From Xylocopa sonorina (Eukaryota > Arthropoda > Insecta > Hymenoptera > Apidae): a stretch of 64,000 nucleotides of DNA. Shown here piece by piece: positions 1 to 14,330 of this stretch. How positions within the stretch are numbered: the stretch's first letter is position 1; each line of letters opens with the position of its first letter. The stretch spans positions 310,001 to 374,000 of the forward strand of contig NW_027490247.1 in assembly GCF_050948175.1 (NCBI RefSeq). Direction: 5' to 3'. The position numbers and the translations under genes are program-made. The notes beneath the pieces were generated by a model. The model saw only the letters and a list, made by a program, of their open reading frames with translations, was not told where the DNA came from and searched no databases.

Positions 1-3000
1 TACGAGGTATACATAACATTCCACAATGAACATTATATCTTATTACGAAACATAGAATTGGAATGCGACATCTCGTTTTAAGTAGCATTAAAACACTATC
101 GCTACGATACGTAGACATCTGCAAATGCTATTTCCTAGCATGCAAGTGTCGCATTTACATTCTTTTGAAGTGAATACGAGATATACATAACACATCGCAA
201 TAAATATTATATCTTATCATGAAACATACAAGTGAGATGCGATATCGCGTTTTAAGAAGCATTAGAACTCTATTGCTACGATACGTAGACATCTGCAAAC
301 AATATTTCCTATCAAGGAAGTGTCGCATTTACATTCTTTTGAAGTGAATGCGAAGTATACATAACACTCCACAATGAATATTGTTTCTTATCACGAAACA
401 TAGAAATGAAATGCGACATCTCGTTTTAAGTAGCATTAAAACTCTATTGCTACGATACGTAGACACCTGCAAACGCTATTTCCTAGCATGAAAGTGTCGC
501 ATTTACATTCTTTTGAAGTGAATACGAGGTATACATGACACTTCGCAATGAATATTATATCTTATCATGAAACATAGGAATGAGGTGCGATATCGCGTTT
601 TAAGAAGCATTAGAACTCTATTGTTACGATACGTAGACATCTGCAAACGCTATTTCCTAGCATGGAAGTTCCGCATTTACATTCTTTTGAAGATAATACG
701 AGGTATACATAACACACCACAATGAATAGGGTATCTTATCACGAAGCATAGAAATGAAATGCGACATCTCGTTTTAAGTAGCATTAAAACTCTATTGCAA
801 CGATACGTAGACATCTGCAAACGCTATTTCCTAGCATGAAAGTGTCGCATTTACATTCTTTTGAAGTGAATACGATGTATACATGACACTTCGCAATGAA
901 TATTATATCTTATCATGAAACAGAAGTGAGATGCGATATCGCGTTCTATGAAGCATTAGAACTCTATTGCTACGATGCGTAGACATCTGCAAATGTTATT
1001 TCCTAGCAAGGAAGTGTCGCATTTACATTCTTTGGAAGTGAATACGAGGTATACATAACACTCCACCATGAATATTATATCTTATCACGAAACATAGAAA
1101 TGAAATGCGACATCTCGTTTTAAGTAGCATTAGAACTCTATTGCTACGATACGTAGACATCTGCAAACGCTATTTCCTAGCATGGTAATGCCGCATTTAC
1201 ATTCTTTTGAAGTTAATACGAGGTATACATGACACTTCGCAATGAATATTATATCTTATCATGAAACAGAAGTGAGATGCCATATCGCGTTCTAAGAAGC
1301 ATTAGAACTCTATTCTTTCGATACGTGGTCATCTGGAAACGCTATATCCTAGCACGGAAGTGTCGCATTTACGTTCTTTTGAAGTGAATACGAGGTATAC
1401 ATGACACTTCGCAATGAATATTATATCTTATCATGAAACATAGAAGTGAGATGCGATATCGCGTTTTAAGAAGCATTCGAACACTATTTCTACGATACGT
1501 AGACATCCGCAAACGCTATTTCCTAGCATGCAAGTGTCGCATTTACATTCTTTTGAAGTGAATACGAGGTATACATAACACTCCACAATGAATATTATAT
1601 CTTATCACGAAACATAGAAATGAAATGCGATATCTCGTTCTAAGTAGCATTAGAGCTCTATTGCTACGATACGTAGACATCGGCAAACGCTATTTCCTAG
1701 CATGGAAGTGTCGCATTTACATTCTTTTGAAGTGAATACTGTGTATACATGACACTTAGAAATGAATATTATATCTTATCATGAAACATAGAAGTGAGAT
1801 GCGATATCGCGTTTTAAGAAGCATTAGAACTCTATTGCTACGATACGTAGACATCTGCAAACGCTATTTCCTAGCATGGAAATGCCGCATTTACATTCTT
1901 TTGAAGTTAATACGAGGTATACATGACACTTCGCAATGAATATTATATCTTATCATGAAACAGAAGTGAGATGCGATATCGCGTTCTAAGAAGCATTAGA
2001 ACTCTATTGCTACGATGCGTAGACATCTGCAAATGTTATTTCCTAGCAAGGAAGTGTCGCATTTACATTCTTTGGAAGTGAATACGAGGTATACATAACA
2101 CTCCACCATGAATATTATATCTTATCACGAAACATAGAAATGAAATGCGACATCTCGTTTTAAGTAGCATTAGAACTCTATTGCTACGATACGTAGACAT
2201 CGGCAAACGCTATTTCCTAGCATGGAAGTGTCGCATTTACATTCTTTTGAAGTGAATACTATGTATACATGACACTTAGCAATGAATATTATATCTTATC
2301 ATGAAACATAGAAGTGAGATGCGATATCGCGTTTTAAGAAGCATTAGAACTCTATTGCTACGATACGTAGACATCTGCAAACGCTATTTCCTAGCATGGA
2401 AATGCCGCATTTACATTCTTTTGAAGTTAATACGAGGTATACAAGACACTTCGTAATGAATATTATATCTTATCATGAAACAGAAGTGAGATGCGATATC
2501 GCGTTCTAAGAAGCATTAGAACTCTATTGCTACGATGCGTAGACATCTGCGAATGTTATTTCCTAGCAAGGAAGTGTCGCATTTACATTCTTTTGAAGTG
2601 AATACGAGGTATACATAACACTCCACAATGAATATTATATCTTATCACGTAACATAGAAATGAAATGCGACATCTCGTTTTAGGTAGCATTATAACTCTA
2701 TTGCTACGATACGTAGACATCGGCAAACGCTATTTCCTAGCATGGAAGTGTCGCATTTACATTCTTTTGAAGTGAATGCGAGGTATTCATAACATTGCAC
2801 AATGAATATTATATCTTATTACGAAACATAGAAATGAAATGCGACTTCTCGTTTTAAGAAGCATTAGAACTCTACTGCTACGATACGTTGACATCTGCAA
2901 ACGCTATTTCCTAGCATGGAAGTGTCGCATTTACATTCTTTTGAAGTGAATGCGAGGTATACACGACACTTAGCAATGAATATTATACCTTATCATGAAA

Positions 3001-5871
3001 CATAGAAGTGAGATGCGATCACGCGTTTTAAGAAGCATTAGAACACTATTGCTACGATACACAGACATCTGCAAACAATATTTCCTAGCAAGGAAGTGTC
3101 GCATTTACATTCTTTTGAAGATAATACGAGGTATACATGACACTTCGCAATGAATATTATATCTTATCATGAAACATAGGAATGAGGTGCGATATCGTGT
3201 TTTAAGAAGCATTAGAACTCTATTGTTACGATACGTAAACATCTGCAAACGCTATTTCCTAGCATGGAAGTTCCGCATTTACATTCTTTTGAAGATAATA
3301 CGAGGTATTCATAACACTTCGCAATGAATATTATATCTTATCATGAAACATAGAAGTGAGATGCGATACCGCGTTTTAAGAAGCATTAGAACTCTATTGC
3401 TACGATACGTAGACATCTGCAAACGCTATTTCCTAGCATGGAAATTCCGCATTTACATTCTTTTGAAGATAATACGAGGTATTCATAACACTTCGCAATG
3501 AATATTATATCTTATCATGAAACATAGAAGTGAGATGCGATATCGCGTTTTAAGAAGCATTAGAACTCTATTGCTACGATACGTAGACATCTGCAAACGC
3601 TATTTCCTAGCATGGAAGTGTCGCATTTACATTCTTTTGAAGTGAATACGAGGTATACATAACACTTCGCAATGAATATTATATCTTATCATGAAACATA
3701 GAAGTGAGATGCGATATCGCGTTTTAAGAAGCATTAAAACACTATCGCTACGATACCTAGACATCTGCAAACGCTATGTCCTAGCATGGAAGTGCCGCAT
3801 TTACATTCTTTTGAAGATAATACGAGGTATACATAACATTTCGCAATGAATATTATATCCTATCTCGAAACATAGAAGTGAGATGCGATATCGCGATTTA
3901 AGAAGCACTAGAACTCTATTTTTACGATACATAGACTTCTGCAAACAATATTTTCTAGCAAGGAAGTGTCGCATTTACATTCTTTTGAAGTGAATACGAG
4001 GTATACATAACACTCCACAATGAATATTATATCTTATCATGAAACATAGATGTGAGATGCGATATCGCGTTTTAAGAAGCATTAGAACTCTATTGCTATG
4101 ATGCGTAGACATCTGCAAATGTTATTTCCTAGCTAGGAAGTGTCGCATTTACATTCTTTTGAAGTGAATACGAGGTATACATAACACTCCACAATGAATA
4201 CTATATCTCATCACGAAACATAGAAATGAAATGCGACATCTAGTTTTAAGTAGCATTAGAACTCTATTGCTGCGATACGTAGACATCTGCAAACGCTACT
4301 TCCTAGCATGGAAGTGTCGCATTTACATTCTTTTGAAGTGAATACGAGATATACATGACACTTCGCAATGAATATTATATCTTATCATGAAACATAGGAA
4401 TGTGGTGCTATATCGCCTTTTGAGAAGCATTAGAACTCTATTGCTAATATACGTAGACATCTGCAAACTCTATTTCCTAGCAAGGAAATGTCGCACTTAC
4501 ATTCCATTGAAGTGAATACGAGGTATACATTACATTCCACAATGAATATTACACCTTATTACGAAATATACAAATGAAACGCGACTTCTCATTTTAAGAA
4601 GCATTAGAACTCTATTGCTACGTTACGTAGACATCTGCAAACCCTATTTCCTAGCATGGAAGTGCCGCATTTACGTTCTTCTGAAGATAATACGAGGTAT
4701 ACATAACACTTCGCAATGAATATTATATCTTATCTCGAAACATAGAAGTGAGATGCGATATCGCGATTTAAGAAGCATTAGAACTCTATTGCTACGATAC
4801 GTAGACATCTGCAAACGCTACTTCCTAGCATGGAAGTGTCGCATTTACATTCTTTTGAAGTTAATACGAGGTATACATAACATTCCACAATGAGTATTAA
4901 ATCTTATTTTGAAACATAGAAATGAATTACGACTTCTCATTTTAAGAAGCATTAGAACTCTATTGCTACGATACGTAGACATCTGCAAACGCTATTTCCT
5001 AGCATGAAAGTGCCGCATTTACATTCTTTTGAAGATAATACGAGGTATTCATAATACTTCGCAATGAATATTATATCTTATCATGAAACATAGAAGTGAG
5101 ATGCGATATCGCGTTTTAAGAAGCATTAGAACTATATTGCTACGATACGTTGACATCTGCAAACGCTATTTCGTAGCATGGAAGTGTCGCATTTACATTC
5201 TTTTGAAGTGAATACGAGGTATACATAACACTCTACAATGAATATTAAATCTTATCACGAAACGTAGGAATGAAATGCGACATCTCGTTTTAAGAAGCAT
5301 TAGTACTCTATTGCTACGATACGTACACATCTGCAAACGCTATTTCCTAGCATGGAAGTGCCGCATTTACATTCTTTTGACGATAATACGAGGTATACAT
5401 AACACTTCGCAATGAATATTATATCTTATCTCGAAACATAGAAGTGAGATGCGATATCGCGTTTTAAGAAGCATTAGAACTCTATTGCTAATATACGTAG
5501 ACATCTGCAAACGCTATTTCCCAGCAAGGAAGTGTCGCATTTACATGCATTTGAAGTGAATACGAGGTGTACATGACACTTCGCAATGAATATTACATCT
5601 TATCACGAAACATAGAAAAGTGACGCGATATCGCGATTTAAGTAGCATTAGAACTCTATTGCTTCAATACGTAGACGTCTGGCAACGCTATTTCCTAGCA
5701 AGGAAGTGTCGCAATTACATTGATTTGATGTGTAGACTAGAAATACATAACACTTCACAATGAGTATTGTGTCTTATCATGAGACATAGAAATGAGTTGC
5801 GATATCGCGTTTTAAGAAGCATTAGAACTCCATTGCTTCGAGTCGTAGACATCTGCAAACGCTATTTCCTA
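1..5871 (-). repeat. 174-bp satellite array, orientation A (about 34 monomers)
   Basis: Head-to-tail monomers whose starts at 1, 175, 349 and 523 are exactly 174 bp apart. All read in the A orientation, for example GATACGTAGACATCTGCAAA on the + strand. Monomers differ by scattered substitutions and one- to five-base indels; one variant class has 'gaaacagaagtg' where others have 'gaaacatagaagtg'. Between about 860 and 2760 variants recur every few monomers, for example 'aatgccgcat' at 1881 and 2401, which is local three-monomer amplification. No gene is seen. Short open frames here follow from the monomer length being a multiple of three. Confidence 0.97.
1875..2600 (-). repeat. Local three-monomer duplication in the satellite
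   Basis: The stretch from about 1875 recurs from about 2395 (offset 520 bp, three monomers), sharing private variants: 'aatgccgcat', 'gaagttaatacgagg', 'gaaacagaagtg', 'gatgcgtagac' and 'aaatgttatttcc' (the second copy has 'gaatgttatttcc'). A similar monomer run starts near 1183, four monomers earlier. This is a small higher-order unit, as expected from unequal exchange. Confidence 0.75.
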
Positions 5872-5880
5872 GCTTCTCAA
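5868..5880. other. Satellite orientation switch A to B
   Basis: A-type sequence runs to 'gctatttcctagc' and at about 5872 changes directly to B-type 'gcttctcaagatcgatatcgc'. The two orientations share only the bases 'gc' at the breakpoint and nothing is inserted. This looks like an inversion or end-joining junction inside the satellite. Confidence 0.9.
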
Positions 5881-7439
5881 GATCGATATCGCATCTCATT
5901 TATTTGTCTCATGATAAGATATAACATTCATTGCTAAGTGTTATGCATCCCTCGTCTACACTTCAAATGAAGGTAAATGCGACACTTCCTTTCTAGGAAA
6001 TTACGTTTCCATTTGTCTACGTGTCGAAGCAATAAAGTTCTATTGCTCCTTAAAACGCGATATAGCCTGCCATTTCTATGTTTCATGATAAGATATAATA
6101 TTCATTGCAAAGTGGCATGTATACCTCGCATACACTCAAATGAATGTAAATGCGACACTTTCTTCCTAGGAAATAGCGTTTGCAGATATCTACGGATCGA
6201 AGCAATAGAATTCTAATGCTTCATACATCGCCATATCGTATCCCATTTCTATGTTTCATGATAAGATATAATATTCATTGTGCAGTGTTATGTATATCTC
6301 GCCTATACTTCAAATGAATGTAAATGCGACACTTCCTTGCTAGGAAATAGCGTTTGCAGATGTCTACGTATCGAAGCAATAGGTTTCTAATGCTTCTTAA
6401 GTCGCGATATCGCATCTCATTTCTATGTTTCATGATAAGATATAGTATCCATTTCGCAGTGTTATGTATACCTCGTATTACTTTCAAAAGAATGTAAATG
6501 CGACACTTCCTTGCTAGGAAATAGCGTTTGCAGATGTCTACGTATCGAAGCAATAGTGTTCTAATGCTTCATAAACCGCCATATCGCATCTCATTTCTAT
6601 GTTTCATGATAAGATATAATTTTCACTGTGCTGTGCTATGTATACCTCGCATTCATATCAAAAGAATGTAAATGCGACACTTTCTTGCTAGGGAATTGCG
6701 TTTGTAGACGTCTACGTATCGTAGAATTAGTGCTCTAACGCTTCTCAAAACGCGACATCGTTTCTCATTTCTAAGTTTCATGATAGTATATCATATTGAT
6801 GGCGAAGTGCCATGTATATCTCGCATACACTTCAACTGAATGTACATGCGTCACTTCCTTGCTAGGGAATAGCGTTTGCAGATGTCTACGTATCGAAGCA
6901 ATAGAATTCTGATGCTTCTGAAATCGCGATATCGTTTCTCATTTCTATGTTTCATGATAGTATATAATACTCATTGCGTAGTGTCATGTATACCTCGCAT
7001 ACACTTCAAATGAATGCAAATGCTTCACTTCCTTGCAAGGAAGTAGCGTTTGCAGATGTCTACATATCGAAGCAATAGAGTTCTAATGCTTCTTAAATCG
7101 CCATATAGCATCTCATTTCTATGTTTCATGATAAGATATAATATTCATTGTGCAGTGTGATGTATATCTTGTCTATGCTTCAAATGAATGTAAATACGAC
7201 TCTTCGTCGCTAGGACATAGCGTTGGCAGATGTCTATGTATCGTAGCAATAGAGTTCCAATGCTTCTTAAATCATCATATCGCTTCTCATTTCTATGTTT
7301 CATGATAAGATATAATATTCAATGTGCAATGTTATGTATATCTCGTACTCACTTCAAAAGAATGTAAATGCGACACTTCCTTGCTAGGCAATAGCGTTTG
7401 CAGATGTCTACGTATCGAAGCAATAGGATTCTAATGCCT

Positions 7440-10400
7440 CTTAAATCGCGATATCGCATCTCATTTCTATGTTTCATGATAAGATATAATATCCATTGTG
7501 CAGTGTTATGTATACCTCGTATTCCTTTCAAAGGAATGTAAATGCTGCACTTCCTTGCTAGGAAGTAGCGTTCATAGATGTCTACGTATCGAAGCAAGAG
7601 AGTTCTAATGCTTCTTAAATCGCCATATCGCATCTCATTTCTACGTTTCATGATAAGATATAATATTCATTGCGAAGTGTAATATATACCTCGTATTCAC
7701 TTCAAAAGAAAGTAAATGCGACACTTCCTTGCTAGGAAATAGCGATTGCAGATGTCTACGAATCGAAGTATTAGAGTTCTAAAGCTTGATGTTTCGCGAT
7801 ATCGCATCTCATTTCTATGTTTCATGATAATATATAATATTCAATGCGAAATGTTATGTATACCTCGCATACACTTCAAATGAATGTAAATGCGACACTT
7901 CCTTGCTAGGAAATAGCGTTTGCAGATGTCTACGTACCGAGGCAATTGGGTTCTAAACTTGTTAATTCGCGATATCGCATCTCATTTATATGTTTCATGA
8001 TAATATATAATATTCATTGCGAAGTGCCATGTATACCTCGCATACACTTAAAATGAATGTAAATGCGACACTTCCTTTCTAGGAAATAGCGTTTGCAGAT
8101 GTCTACGTATCGAAGCAATAGTGTTCTAAAGCTTGTTAATTCGCGATATCGCTTCTCATTTCTATGTTTCATGATAATATATAATATTCATTGCGAAGCG
8201 TTATGTATACCTCGTATTCCTTTCAAAGGAATGTAAATGCTACACTTCCTTGCTAGGAAGTAGCGTTTATAGTTGTCTACGTATCGAAGCAAGAGAATTC
8301 TAATGCTTCTTAAATCGCCATATCGCATCTCATTTCTATGTTTCATGATAATATATAATATTCATTGCGAAGCGTTATGTATACCTCGTATTCCTTTCAA
8401 AGGAATGTAAACGCTACACTTCCTTGCTAGGAAGTAGCGTTTATAGATGTCTACGTATCGAAGCAAGAGAGTTCTAATGCTTCTTAAATCGCCATATCGC
8501 ATCTCATTTCTATGTTTCATGATAATATATAATATTCAATGCGAAGTGCCATGTATACCTCGCATACACTCCAAATGAATGTAAATGCGACACTTCCTTG
8601 CTAGGAAATAGCGTTTGCAGGTGTCTACGTATCGAAGCAATAGAGTTCTAGTGCTTCTTAAATCGCGATATCGCATCCCATTTCTATGTTTCATGATAAG
8701 ATATAATATCCATTGTGCTGTGTTATGTATACCTCGTATTCACCTCAAAAGAATGTAAATGCGACACTTGCTTGCTAGGAAATAGCGTTTGCATATGTCT
8801 ACGTATCGAAGCAATGGAGTTCTAGTGCTTCTTAAATCGTCATATCGCATCTCATATCTACGTTTCCTGATAAGATATAATATTCATTGCGAAGTATCAT
8901 GTATACCTCGTATTCCTTTCAAAAGAATGTAAATGCATCACTTCCTTGCTAGGACGTAGCGTTTGCAGATGTCTACGTATCGAAGCAATAGTGTTCTAAT
9001 GCTTCTTAAACCGCCATATCGCACCTCATTTCTATGTTTCATGATAAGATATAATATTCACTGTGCTGTGCTATGTATACCTCGCATTCACATCAAAAGA
9101 ATGTAAATGCGACACTTTCTTGCTAGGAAATTGCGTTTGTAGACGTCTACGTATCGCAGAATTAGTGCTCTAATGCTTCTCAAAACGCGACATCGTTTCT
9201 CATTTCTATGTTTCATGATAGTATATCATATTGATGGCGAAGTGCCATGTATATCTCGCATACACTTCAACTGAATGTACATGCGTCACTTCCTTGCTAG
9301 GGAATAGCGTTTGCAGATGTCTACATATCGGAGCAATTTAATTCTGATGCTTCTTAAATCGCGATATCGCATCTCATTTCTATGTTTCATGATAAGATAT
9401 AATATCCATTGTGCAGTGTTATGTATACCTCGTATTCCTTTCAAAGGAATGTAAATGCTGCACTTCCTTGCTAGGAAGTAGCGTTCATAGATGTCTACGT
9501 ATCGAAGCAAGAGAGTTCTAATGCTTCTTAAATCGCCATATCGCATCTCATTTCTACGTTTCATGATAAGATATAATATTCATTGCGAAGTGTAATATAT
9601 ACCTCGTATTCACTTCAAAAGAAAGTAAATGCGACACTTCCTTGCTAGGAAATAGCGATTGCAGATGTCTACGAATCGAAGTATTAGAGTTCTAAAGCTT
9701 GATGTTTCGCGATATCGCATCTCATTTCTATGTTTCATGATAATATATAATATTCAATGCGAAATGTTATGTATACCTCGCATACACTTCAAATGAATGT
9801 AAATGCGACACTTCCTTGCTAGGAAATAGCGTTTGCAGATGTCTACGTACCGAGGCAATTGGGTTCTAAACTTGTTAATTCGCGATATCGCATCTCATTT
9901 ATATGTTTCATGATAATATATAATATTCATTGCGAAGTGCCATGTATACCTCGCATACACTTAAAATGAATGTAAATGCGACACTTCCTTTCTAGGAAAT
10001 AGCGTTTGCAGATGTCTACGTATCGAAGCAATAGTGTTCTAAAGCTTGTTAATTCGCGATATCGCTTCTCATTTCTATGTTTCATGATAATATATAATAT
10101 TCATTGCGAAGCGTTATGTATACCTCGTATTCCTTTCAAAGGAATGTAAATGCTACACTTCCTTGCTAGGAAGTAGCGTTTATAGATGTCTACGTATCGA
10201 AGCAAGAGAATTCTAATGCTTCTTAAATCGCCATATAGCATCTCATTTCTATGTTTCATGATAATATATAATATTCATTGCGAAGCGTTATGTATACCTC
10301 GTATTCCTTTCAAAGGAATGTAAACGCTACACTTCCTTGCTAGGAAGTAGCGTTTATAGATGTCTACGTATCGAAGCAAGAGAGTTCTAATGCTTCTTAA

Positions 10401-13400
10401 ATCGCCATATCGCATCTCATTTCTATGTTTCATGATAATATATAATATTCAATGCGAAGTGCCATGTATACCTCGCATACACTCCAAATGAATGTAAATG
10501 CGACACTTCCTTGCTAGGAAATAGCGTTTGCAGGTGTCTACGTATCGAAGCAATAGAGTTCTAATGCTTCTTAAATCGCGATATCGCATCCCATTTCTAT
10601 GTTTCATGATAAGATATAATATCCATTGTGCTGTGTTATGTATACCTCGTATTCACCTCAAAAGAATGTAAATGCGACACTTGCTTGCTAGGAAATAGCG
10701 TTTGCATATGTCTACGTATCGAAGCAATGGAGTTCTAGTGCTTCTTAAATCGTCATATCGCATCTCATATCTACGTTTCCCGATAAGATATAATATTCAT
10801 TGCGAAGTATCATGTATACCTCGTATTCCTTTCAAAAGAATGTAAATGCATCACTTCCTTGCTAGGACGTAGCGTTTGCAGATGTCTACGTATCGAAGCA
10901 ATAGTGTTCTAATGCTTCTTAAACCGCCATATCGCATCTCATTTCTATGTTTCATGATAAGATATAATATTCACTGTGCTGTGCTATGTATACCTCGCAT
11001 TCACATCAAAAGAATGTAAATGCGACACTTTCTTGCTAGGAAATTGCGTTTGTAGACGTCTACGTATCGTAGAATTAGTGCTCTAATGCTTCTCAAAACG
11101 CGACATCGTTTCTCATTTCTATGTTTCATGATAGTATATCATATTGATGGCGAAGTGCCATGTATATCTCGCATACACTTCAACTGAATGTACATGCGTC
11201 ACTTCCTTGCTAGGGAATAGCGTTTGCAGATGTCTACGTATCGAAGCAATATAATTCTGATGCTTCTGAAATCGCGATATCGCATCCCATTTCTATGTTT
11301 CATGATAAGATATAATATCCATTGTGCTGTGTTATGTATACCTCGTATTCACCTCAAAAGAATGTAAATGCGACACTTGCTTGCTAGGAAATAGCGTTTG
11401 CAGATGTCTACGTATCGAAGCAATTTAGTTCTAGTGCTTCTTAAATCGTCATACCGCATCTCATGTCTACGTTTCCTGATAAGATATAATATTCATTGCG
11501 AAGTATCATGTATACCTCGTATTCCTTTCAAAAGAATGTAAATGCATCACTTCCTTGCTAGGAAGTAGCGTTTGCAGATGTCTACGTATCGAAGCAATAG
11601 TGTTCTAATACTACTTAAACCGCCATATCGCATCTCATTTCTATGTTTCATCATAAGACATAATATTCACTGTGCAGTGCTATGTATACCTCGCATTCAC
11701 ATCAAAAGAATGTAAATGCGACACTTTCTTGCTAGGGAATTGCGTTTGTAGACGTCTACGTATCGTAGAATTAGTGCTCTAATGCTTCTCAAAACGCGAC
11801 ATCGTTTTTCATTTCTATGTTTCATGATAGTATATCATATTGATGGCGAAGTGCCATGTATATCTCGCATACACTTCAACTGAATGTACATGCGTCACTT
11901 CCTTGCTAGGGAATAGCGTTTGCAGATGTCTACGTATCGAAGCAATAGAATTCTGATGCTTCTGAAATCGCGATATCGTTTCTCATTTCTATGTTTCATG
12001 ATAGTATATAATACTCATTGCGTAGTGTCATGTATACCTCGCATACACTTCAAATGAATGTAAATGCGACACTTCCTTGCTAGGAAATAGCGTTTGCAGA
12101 TGTCTACGTACCGAGGCAATTGGGTTCTAAACTTGTTAATTCGCGATATCGCATCTCTTTTATATGTTTCATGATAATATATAATATTCATTGCGAAGTG
12201 CCATGTATACCTCGCATACACTTAAAATGAATGTAAATGCGACACTTCCTTTCTAGGAAATAGCGTTTGCAGATGTCTACGTATCGAAGCAATAGTGTTC
12301 TAAAGCTTGTTAATTCGCGATATCGCTTCTCATTTCTATGTTTCATGATAATATATAATATTCATTGCGAAGCGTTATGTATACCTCGTATTCCTTTCAA
12401 AGGAATGTAAATGCTACACTTCCTTGCTAGGAAGTAGCGTTTATAGATGTCTACGTATCGAAGCAAGAGAATTCTAATGCTTCTTAAATCGCCATATCGC
12501 ATCTCATTTCTATGTTTCATGATAATATATAATATTCATTGCGAAGCGTTATGTATACCTCGTATTCCTTTCAAAGGAATGTAAACGCTACACTTCCTTG
12601 CTAGGAAGTAGCGTTTATAGATGTCTACGTATCGAAGCAAGAGAGTTTTAATGCTTCTTAAATCGCCATATCGCATCTCATTTCTATGTTTCATGATAAT
12701 ATATAATATTCAATGCGAAGTGCCATGTATACCTCGCATACACTCCAAATGAATGTAAATGCGACACTTCCTTGCTAGGAAATAGCGTTTGCAGGTGTCT
12801 ACGTATCGAAGCAATAGAGTTCTAATGCTTCTTAAATCGCGATATCGCATCCCATTTCTATGTTTCATGATAAGATATAATATCCATTGTGCTGTGTTAT
12901 GTATACCTCGTATTCACCTCAAAAGAATGTAAATGCGACACTTGCTTGCTAGGAAATAGCGTTTGCATATGTCTACGTATCGAAGCAATGGAGTTCTAGT
13001 GCTTCTTAAATCGTCATATCGCATCTCATATCTACGTTTCCTGATAAGATATAATATTCATTGCGAAGTATCATGTATACCTCGTATTCCTTTCAAAAGA
13101 ATGTAAATGCATCACTTCCTTGCTAGGACGTAGCGTTTGCAGATGTCTACGTATCGAAGCAATAGTGTTCTAATGCTTCTTAAACCGCCATATCGCATCT
13201 CATTTCTATGTTTCATGATAAGATATAATATTCACTGTGCTGTGCTATGTATACCTCGCATTCACATCAAAAGAATGTAAATGCGACACTTTCTTGCTAG
13301 GAAATTGCGTTTGTAGACGTCTACGTATCGTAGAATTAGTGCTCTAATGCTTCTCAAAACGCGACATCGTTTCTCATTTCTATGTTTCATGATAGTATAT

Positions 13401-14330
13401 CATATTGATGGCGAAGTGCCATGTATATCTCGCATACACTTCAACTGAATGTACATGCGTCACTTCCTTGCTAGGGAATAGCGTTTGCAGATGTCTACGT
13501 ATCGAAGCAATATAATTCTGATGCTTCTGAAATCGCGATATCGCATCCCATTTCTATGTTTCATGATAAGATATAATATCCATTGTGCTGTGTTATGTAT
13601 ACCTCGTATTCACCTCAAAAGAATGTAAATGCGACACTTGCTTGCTAGGAAATAGCGTTTGCAGATGTCTACGTATCGAAGCAATTTAGTTCTAGTGCTT
13701 CTTAAATCGTCATACCGCATCTCATGTCTACGTTTCCTGATAAGATATAATATTCATTGCGAAGTATCATGTATACCTCGTATTCCTTTCAAAAGAATGT
13801 AAATGCATCACTTCCTTGCTAGGAAGTAGCGTTTGCAGATGTTTACGTATCGAAGCAATAGTGTTCTAATGCTACTTAAACCGCCATATCGCATCTCATT
13901 TCTATGTTTCATCATAAGACATAATATTCACTGTGCTGTGCTATGTATACCTCGCATTCACATCAAAAGAATGTAAATGCGACACTTTCTTGCTAGGGAA
14001 TTGCGTTTGTAGACGTCTACGTATCGTAGAATTAGTGCTCTAATGCTTCTCAAAACGCGACATCGTTTTTCATTTCTATGTTTCATGATAGTATATCATA
14101 TTGATGGCGAAGTGCCATGTATATCTCGCATACACTTCAACTGAATGTACATGCGTCACTTCCTTGCTAGGGAATAGCGTTTGCAGATGTCTACGTATCG
14201 AAGCAATAGAATTCTGATGCTTCTGAAATCGCGATATCGTTTCTCATTTCTATGTTTCATGATAGTATATAATACTCATTGCGTAGTGTCATGTATACCT
14301 CGCATACACTTCAAATGAATGTAAATGCGA
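7440..14330 (+). repeat. Higher-order satellite block, three tandem copies (11- and 13-monomer offsets)
   Basis: Private markers recur at fixed offsets. 'aaagcttgatgtttcgcg' occurs at 7781 and 9694 (offset 1,913 bp, 11 monomers). 'ggcaattgggttctaaac' occurs at 7941, 9854 and 12115 (offsets 1,913 and 2,261 bp, 11 and 13 monomers). The variant with 'cgacatcgtttctcatttc' and 'tatatcatattgatggcg' recurs in each copy and also before the block near 6750. The longer offset reflects extra monomers near 11250-11950 that resemble the preceding ones. Long stretches between copies are identical by eye, so amplification is recent compared with the rest of the array. Confidence 0.9.

Noticed and set aside
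6275..12221. Minus-strand open frames of 68-100 codons in the satellite as genes
   Set aside because: They repeat the same peptide pattern every 58 residues, follow the monomer and are broken at random by monomer variants. No domain or promoter is seen.
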